NCBI RefSeq assembly: GCF_000203795.2
Contig: NW_006281100.1
Coordinates: forward strand, 1,695,099 to 1,759,098
Direction: 5' to 3'
Source: Batrachochytrium dendrobatidis JAM81
Lineage: Eukaryota > Chytridiomycota > Chytridiomycetes > Rhizophydiales
DNA: 64,000 nt
A model generated the notes under the pieces. The model saw only the letters and a list, made by a program, of their open reading frames with translations, was not told the origin of the DNA and searched no databases. Below, piece after piece: positions 57,494 through 64,000 of this stretch. Positions within the stretch are counted from its first letter, which is position 1; each line of letters starts with the position of its first letter. Position numbers and translations under genes: made by a program.

Positions 57494-59559
57494 ATGACTG
57501 TTTCTAGTACTGACTCGAGTCTGCTTCCGTTTTCTCTTTCGTCCTTCTCTGAAAACCCTGGCTATTGGGGTCCTTCTCTCTCTACTCTCCCTTCTTCTAT
57601 TTTGCATATTCCTTATGCTCCGTTCATCAAGTCAGATCGAGTTGGAAAAATGGCTGATTGGTCTCTTCCTGCTGAAACTGACACTACTCGAAGATCCTCT
57701 CCCTCAATACTCTTCCCACTACTGCCTTTACTTATCTATCTTCCGCTGATTACGATGACGATGCTTCGTTCTCGGTAGTGGATCGAGCTACCACCATCAA
57801 CTCTCGCTTCAATCGTCCTCCTACTTCCACTGCTACAAGAGGTGCCTTTTCTGGTGGTCGTGGAGGTCTCCGTTCTACTACAGGCCGTACTACTGCTCAG
57901 TCTGGTGCTTGGGGTGCTGCTCGCTCCAATACCTCAAACTCTGCCACCACAAGATCTAATGTTCCTGGCTCTAATTCTCGTCTACAATCTACCTCGGCTG
58001 CTTCTACTGGTGCCAGAAGAGGAGGCGGTCGCTTTGCTGATCGCCAGGCCAAGATTCGTGAACCTTCCGTCAAGGTTGATCCCAACTGGGATGTTGTTGA
58101 AGAATTGGACTTTGCTCGCATAAGCAAGTTGTATTATCAATGTGATCCTCCTGTCGATATGTATGTAATTTTCTGTTTTTTTTATTGGATATGATGTTAT
58201 CTTTTTTTATATGCTGACGCTCCACTCGTAAGAGTTGAATATGGAGGGCATGTATTCACACTGGCTGATCCAAATGTATTATTTGCATCAAAACATTGTT
58301 TTTATGTGTATTACTAATATGTGCTTTTAAACTGATCTCAACCTTTCAGTGCCGTTTACGGCTCTGTTCAATATATTGACAAGGCCTATGAGCGCATCTC
58401 TTCAAAGAATGAAAAACCTTTGCTTGTTACTAAAAAAACCCATCACAATGTCACTGCCTTTGACGATCCTGTTTTGCAAAATCTGGCAAAATCTGCAGAT
58501 GGCTACACTATCATCACAACTAGCTCTGTTTTGGCTGCTCTGATGGCTTCTACTCGCTCCATCAATTCATTTGATATCATTGTCACCAAGAAAAAAAATA
58601 TCGTCTATTTGGACAAGCGTGATGGCGGTGTTTTGGACTTGCCTACGGTCAATGAAAATGCTTCTGATGCTCCTATGGATGGGCCTGATAAAGCAACCAA
58701 CATCAACAGTCCTCTTGCTTTGGCTCATGAAGCTGGTGATATTGTTCGATCCTATTCTCAGCAAGTATTGCGCGAGGTAAGCATCCAACACATTAACAAT
58801 GCTAAACGTGTCAATACTAACTAGATTCAATTTTAGGCAGAGCGAGTTACCTTTACCAATCCTAGTCCATTTTCTCATGGTGAACCTGCAGAAGCATTGG
58901 TTTCTGCAGCATACAGATACCGACAATGGCAGCTGGGTGAGATGAAGCTGATTGCACGCACACAGATAGATGCAGCAGTTCATCAGCCAGGAGCTGGACT
59001 CGACACAGAACCTCCATCTGGTGTTGCCTTTTCAAGTGCTTCCGAGTCGGACACTCTTTATGCTACCATTAGATCTCTTAATGAATTTGATCCTCGTGCA
59101 CCGGGTGCTGGAGGTGCTCCGTCATGGCGTCAAAAACTAGATTCTCAACGAGGCGCAGTGGTAGCGACTGAACTTAAAAACAATGCCAACAAGCTATGCA
59201 GATGGACAATCGAGTCACTTTTGGCTTCTGCTGATCAGATTCGTCTTGGATTTGTATCTCGTTCTAACCCACGAGACCGTAAGCGACACGGTATTCTTGG
59301 ATCCATGGTCTACAAGCCTGATGATTTGGCAACACATATTCACTTGAATGTAGGGGCAGGATGGGGACTGGTTAAAGCTTTTGGAGACTTGTGTGAAGGA
59401 CTAGATGATGGCAAATACCTGTTGATGCGTGACCCCAACAAGCCAGTCCTAAAACTATACAAAGTGCTGAGTGCGGCAGCGATTGCAGCCAAATTGGCAG
59501 CAGAAGCAGCATCATCAGGGGTTGAAGATCAACAGCAAGCAGATGAAGATGCATATTGA
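57494..59559 (+). CDS. Translation initiation factor eIF3 subunit d (apparent frameshift in exon 1)
   Basis: Exons 57494-58160, 58350-58776 and 58837-59559 cover the eIF3d family: N-terminal NPGYWGPSLS, YAPFIKSDRVGKMADW, a Gly/Arg-rich linker, VDPNWDVVEELDFARI, then DDPVLQNLAKSADGYTI, LAALMASTRSINSFDIIV, SAAYRYRQWQLGEMKLIA, WRQKLDSQRGAVVATELKNN, GRVSR-like region and GKYLLMRDPNKPVLKLYKV. Subunit d belongs to the 13-part eIF3 complex and in the family contacts mRNA cap structures. The N-terminal frame continues to a stop at 57776-57778, but the conserved sequence resumes one frame over (ADYDDDASFSVVDRA); the shift lies between 57682 and about 57770. Because eIF3d is conserved and the rest is intact, a sequence error is likelier than loss. 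Introns 189 and 60 nt. Confidence 0.85.
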
Positions 59560-60278
59560 ATTGTTTAAAATGAATGCACTATTTAATGCGTGTTATAATA
59601 GGGATGTAATGGTTTATATGTATTTCAAGTTAATGTTTAATCGACATTCTGGTATCAAGCAGACTGTATTTTAAAAACAAATCTTTGGTTTGTAAAACTG
59701 TAGATTAGTTTAGGCTATGAATGCAACACCAAATATTATACCAAAACAAGATCAACCAAAGTATTATGATTTTTACAACCATATTCACGTAAAATGAATC
59801 ACCAAAGTTGGAATAATAATAAAGTCTTATATTTAGTGCCAATCTTACTGGACAATATTGTTTTTTGAGCTCTTGGTTGATTGATTTCTATGCTCATTCT
59901 TGTACAGAAATACAAATGTTTACATTTCACAGTTGTTCAATTTCCAACTTTTCTTTTATCCAAATATTTCAAGTGAATATTGCGTGACCAGCATAAAAAC
60001 AACTTGAGATGATTTCTTGAATAAAAAGTGTTTAATATTAAAAGAGTTTCAATAACATGTAACGATTGTTGATTCCAAGACAAGTTATATTTTACGTGAA
60101 TTGATATTTAAACAACTAAAGCAACACCATGAATCTGTGATTCAAATCCATCGATATTTGTAAAACACATGATGCGAGAATATCTTGTTTTTCTCCATTT
60201 CTCATTACTTTGTCACCAGTCGTAATATTTTGTTCAAACGTCCAACGCTTCCAACTCAATTGAAAGAACAGTGTTCAA
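59560..60278. other. Intergenic region
   Basis: About 720 AT-rich bases between eIF3d and the ubiquitin-conjugating enzyme. Poly-A-like AATAAT/AATAAA words near 59815; otherwise nothing recognised. Confidence 0.4.
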
Positions 60279-61462
60279 ATGGGATCTAGTGCAGCTGCAA
60301 CACTACAACGACAGTTTAGAGGTCATTTTATATCAACTTTTGTATTCAACTTTAAGTTTCTACTTGAATATCAACCCGACTGAATAACCTTGTCAATATA
60401 ATTGAATCTGGAATCACATGGATACATGCATTTAGACTTGAGCCATTGTCCTATACCTGGATTCAATGTATGTACTGAATTTATTTTTATAGTCTAGATT
60501 GGGTAGTCAATGCATCACCCTGGCTTTGTGTTTGGCGGAGTTGTGAATTTCTATTGGCTCCAAACCCACTCATTCTTGTTTGATTAGATTAACCTTAAAG
60601 ATGATGATATATTTACATGGGAGTAAGTCTTGCTCGAGTATAAAGTGCTAGATATGGTCCGTCTGGATTTAATTAGGGTTTCTGGTATAGGATTGGAGTG
60701 ATCGGACCACCCAAGACAATTTACGAAAGCGGATACTTTCTAGTAAGTCTTGTAGTTTAGTTTTTGACATTGTCGCTCATTCTGACAATGGTTTGTAGAG
60801 TACCATGTGTTTTCCATCAGATTATCCCTTTAACCCACCTTCGTTCAAGTTTAATCGACCTTTTTTCCATCCCAACGTGTAAGTGATGTGCATGTATGGT
60901 TTGTAGTCATACAGTTGGTTGACATGTGTGGTCAAGGTATTCGGATGGAAGAATATGTATATCCATTTTGCACCCTCCAGGTGACGATCCGCTAAGGTAG
61001 TTCTACAATCGATAGTGGATAGTTTGTATGATTCAAGCTAGTTTAAACCGCGCGATTTTGTTTATAAACTGTAGCGGAGAAAAAGCAGAAGAACGATGGA
61101 ATCCAACACAAACTGTTGAATCCATTTTATTATCCGTTGTATCTCTTCTCAACGACCCAAACTGTTCATCACCAGCAAATGTGGATGCAGGGGTAAGTGA
61201 GTTGAATGACAGAATCTATTTTACTCTGATGATTTATCGTGTGTTGATGTTCTAGGTCATGTATAGACAAGACCACGATCAATACTGTCTGGCAGTAAAA
61301 AACCAAGTGGAGATTTCACGACGAGATATACCCGATGGATATGAATTACCTACAAGTGATGAGCACTATGCAGTTCGAAAACCTGTTGAGAATACAATCG
61401 AAGATGAAGATTTTTGGTACGATGAAGATGAAGAAGATTTGGAAGATGAAGACGAGGATTAA
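60279..61462 (+). CDS. Cdc34/UBE2R-type ubiquitin-conjugating enzyme E2
   Basis: Eight small exons (60279-60321, 60436-60467, 60588-60622, 60691-60742, 60799-60878, 60937-60996, 61075-61192, 61256-61462) join in frame to 208 aa with GT-AG introns. The UBC fold reads [57 protein letters not shown], then the catalytic Cys88 in [16 protein letters not shown], then [20 protein letters not shown] and [21 protein letters not shown]. The insertion after the Cys and the C-terminal acidic tail ([20 protein letters not shown]) are hallmarks of Cdc34/UBE2R, the E2 that works with SCF ligases to build Lys48 chains. Exon 1 was placed because its frame and its join to exon 2 ([11 protein letters not shown]) match the family N-terminus. 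Confidence 0.9.
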
Positions 61463-61515
61463 GCAGTGAATGACAATCCAGCCTATTCAAGGCTGGTATC
61501 AATAAATATGAAGTT

Positions 61516-61591
61516 GGGAATGAAATGGGAATAAAATGGAATGAATTTGGGATAAAATGGAATGAAATTGGAATGAAATTGGAATGAAATA
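61516..61591. repeat. Short tandem repeat GGAATGAAAT
   Basis: About seven imperfect 10-12 bp units of GGAATGAAAT / GGGATAAAAT lie between the E2 and RPN1 genes. Confidence 0.8.
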
Positions 61592-61670
61592 AACAATCTT
61601 CAGATTCAATAGTTTTGACAATTTCACTAAAAGTCGAGTTGAATTGTTTTCCTTTTTAATCCCAAACAGC

Positions 61671-64000
61671 ATGACTACTGCCGACAAGAACAAGGACTCT
61701 ACTGTCACTACCAAGGACAAAAAGGACAAAAAGGACAGTGTGCCGAGTCCTGCTACGGATAAAAAGGACTCTGTGAAAAAGGGAAAGGATGGGAAACCCA
61801 TAGAGGAAGATGAACTGGTAAATCTACTATTGCGTTGTTGGCAGTGTGCCAGGGTTGTGACGTTGATGAATGTCATGGTTTAGCAATATCTGTTGTTTTT
61901 GTGAGACAGAACCACAATTCATGACATGCTGTCTGGACTGTCTGTGTTGAACTATTCCAAAAGTCTGTCGTGACTGTTGGCACTGTGTGTTGTTGTCTTG
62001 TCTGCTGGTCTGTTTTTCATGTAGTGTCAGACTTGTGTTTCATTCTAAAACTTGTGCTAGAGATCTCCTCTAATAAACATTCAACACCACGACTTTTGCA
62101 TGGGTTCGGAAGATGTCATACTAACTTTTTGTTGATTTGAACTCCAAGTCAGAAGAGGATCAGCAATTAAAGTCTGAGCTCGAGATGCTGGTAGAAAGAC
62201 TAAAGGTATTCTTGATTCATGCCAGAAATCTGTTGGTTGATTCTGTCTGATTTCTAGTGTTGCGTATAGGAGCAAAAAACCGACCTGTACAGACCTGCAC
62301 TAGAGACTCTTCGGACTCTTATTCGCACATCCACTAGCTCAATGACTTCGGTTCCCAAACCACTCAAGTTTTTAAGACCTCATTATCCTATTCTTGTCGA
62401 GTTGTTTGAAAAATGGCCCGTTTCTGAAGTCAGGGTAATTGATATGCCTTGTGAATCTCTCCTGTCTGGGCTCTTGCTGATATCCGGTTGTTTTTGCAGA
62501 AATTTCTTGCAGATATCTTGTCGGTAATGGCCATGTCCTATGCCGAAGAAGGAAAACGTGATAGTCTGCGTTTTCGCATGGCTGGTTCATCCGAGCCTGC
62601 TGGATCTTGGGGCCACGAATACGTTCGGTAATTCTTGCATAGATATCATTGATGGTTTGTATGTCAATCGTCTAATCCTCTTTTTTAGCCACTTGGCTGG
62701 TGAGCTTATTGGCGAGTATGCATTTTTACAAGAGTCAGATCGTCCTACTACCTATGTTGTTGAGCAGGCATTAGAAATTGTTCCCTTTTTTCTCAAGCAC
62801 AATGCAGAAGGTGATGCATGTGATTTGCTGATTGATATCGAATCTTTGGATAAGCTTGCCGAGTACGTTGACAAGGACACCTATGCTCGTGTTTGTCTTT
62901 ACATTAGCAGGTATGGCTTTTGAATTACCCTAGACTGCTATACCCCGTCTTTTTCAACTCTACCAGATACTTAGTTTTTTAAATATGATTAGCTGCGCTC
63001 CATATGTATCTCCACCCGACGATGTAGTTATTCTCAAGACTGCTCATGCAATCTATAGGAAATTCGATCAATTTCCATCAGCCATTCAGATTTCTATGAA
63101 ACTCAATGACGCAGAAATGATCAAGGATGACTTTGAGTCGTGCAAAAACCCTGTTCTTCAAAAGCAGCTTGCATTTTTGCTTGCTCGCCAGCAACTGCAT
63201 TTGGTAGTTGACGATGAGGATATAAACGAAATTCTTAACAATACCCGTCTAAGTGAGCAGTTTATCACCCTTGCTCGCGATCTGGATGTGCTTGAACCCA
63301 AGGTTCCTGAAGATATATACAAGAGCCATTTGGAAAACACTCGTCCTGGAGCATCCAGTGCTAATGTCGATTCTGCCAAGCAGAACCTTGCATCTACTTT
63401 TGTCAATGCATTTGTAAATGCTGGATTTGGTACTGATAAACTCATGATGGGTACCGATGAGGGCAGCTGGATCTACAAGAACAAAGACCATGGAATGCTT
63501 AGTGCTGCCGCTTCATTGGGAAATATTCTCCTTTGGGATGTGGAAATTGGACTTACTCATATTGACAAATACCTCTATTCTCAAGACGACAACATCAAGG
63601 CGGGTGCCCTATTGGCAATCGGACTGCTTACTTCTGGTGTGCGGAATGAATCTGATCCTGCTCTCGCTCTCTTGTCTGAACAGGTCAACGCATCGAGTGC
63701 CATTATCCGTGCTACATCCATTGTTGGATTGGGAATCGCTTATGCTCGGGGTGCTAGAGAAGAGGTTCTCGAACTGCTTCTTCCGCTGGTAAGCGACACT
63801 GGTCTTAGCATGGAGCTTGCATCGCTTGCTGCACTTTCACTTGGATTGGTATTTGTCGGTACTTGTCACGGGGAAATTACCAGCACTATTTTGCAGACTA
63901 TGATGGAACGCGAGGAAGCGCATCTCAAGGATCCATACGCTAAGCTCATGGGTGCAGGGTTGGCACTTTTGTTCCTTGGTAAGCAAGACGCAGCCGATGC
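61671..64000 (+). CDS. RPN1: 26S proteasome regulatory subunit Rpn1 (PSMD2), 3' end outside window
   Basis: Exons 61671-61817, 62149-62205, 62270-62434, 62500-62627, 62689-62910 and 62993 to the window end join in frame; introns are GT-AG (331, 64, 65, 61 and 82 nt). The N-terminus is Lys/Asp-rich (DKKDKKDS), then [88 protein letters not shown] and [20 protein letters not shown], followed by the proteasome/cyclosome repeats ([47 protein letters not shown]). This matches Rpn1, a scaffold of the 19S base that holds ubiquitin-like shuttle receptors and Ubp6. About 575 residues are in view; the C-terminal part is cut off. Confidence 0.95.

Overview
The window reads as nuclear DNA of a chytrid fungus, most likely Batrachochytrium (B. 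dendrobatidis or B. salamandrivorans). Grounds: short GT-AG introns (mostly 59-95 nt), Crinkler-type (CRN) effector genes, a fungalysin (M36) metalloprotease, a pepsin-like secreted protein, and several lineage-specific secreted proteins with very similar signal peptides and promoters. Gene calls come from reading the frames, splice sites and family motifs by eye; no search was run, and the species was not settled.

Layout. (1) 1-11.6 kb is conserved and intron-bearing: a PQ-loop vacuolar transporter (partial), an APSES+GATA transcription factor, the CCR4-NOT subunit CAF40/RCD1, a three-finger C2H2 (Crz1-like) regulator, and a VAMP7-type R-SNARE with a GC-AG intron. (2) 11.6-54 kb is a gene-poor, repeat-rich accessory compartment. 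It holds six secreted-protein genes (five lineage-specific coiled-coil or repeat proteins plus a pepsin-fold protein lacking both catalytic Asp), the M36 protease, one CRN gene broken by an assembly gap and a frameshift, a CRN pseudogene and further CRN fragments, kinase relics, a dead LINE-type retroelement, a candidate solo LTR, a G-patch/R3H (SQS1-like) pseudogene, a 7-TM protein gene and a 5S rRNA gene. A direct duplication of about 4 kb (21970-25946 and 35049-38823) and an inverted duplication of about 0.85 kb (20205-21035 and 42632-43493) lie here. (3) 54-64 kb is again conserved: a large PCM1-like coiled-coil protein, eIF3d (with an apparent frameshift), a Cdc34-type ubiquitin-conjugating enzyme and the proteasome base subunit Rpn1 (partial).

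How the parts relate. Both ends encode core transcription, deadenylation, translation, ubiquitin/proteasome and vacuole trafficking functions. The middle looks like a host-interaction region in which short secreted-protein genes, each with a TATA box 50-96 nt before the ATG and CCCT/AGGG words, are copied along with their promoters, while CRN genes decay. The most notable observations are: two secreted paralogues that expanded different internal repeats after duplication; the catalytically dead aspartyl-protease homologue whose promoter also exists as an orphan inverted copy; a CRN pseudogene disabled mainly by in-frame stops; GTGAGACA palindromes in front of both CRN genes; and the APSES-GATA fusion.
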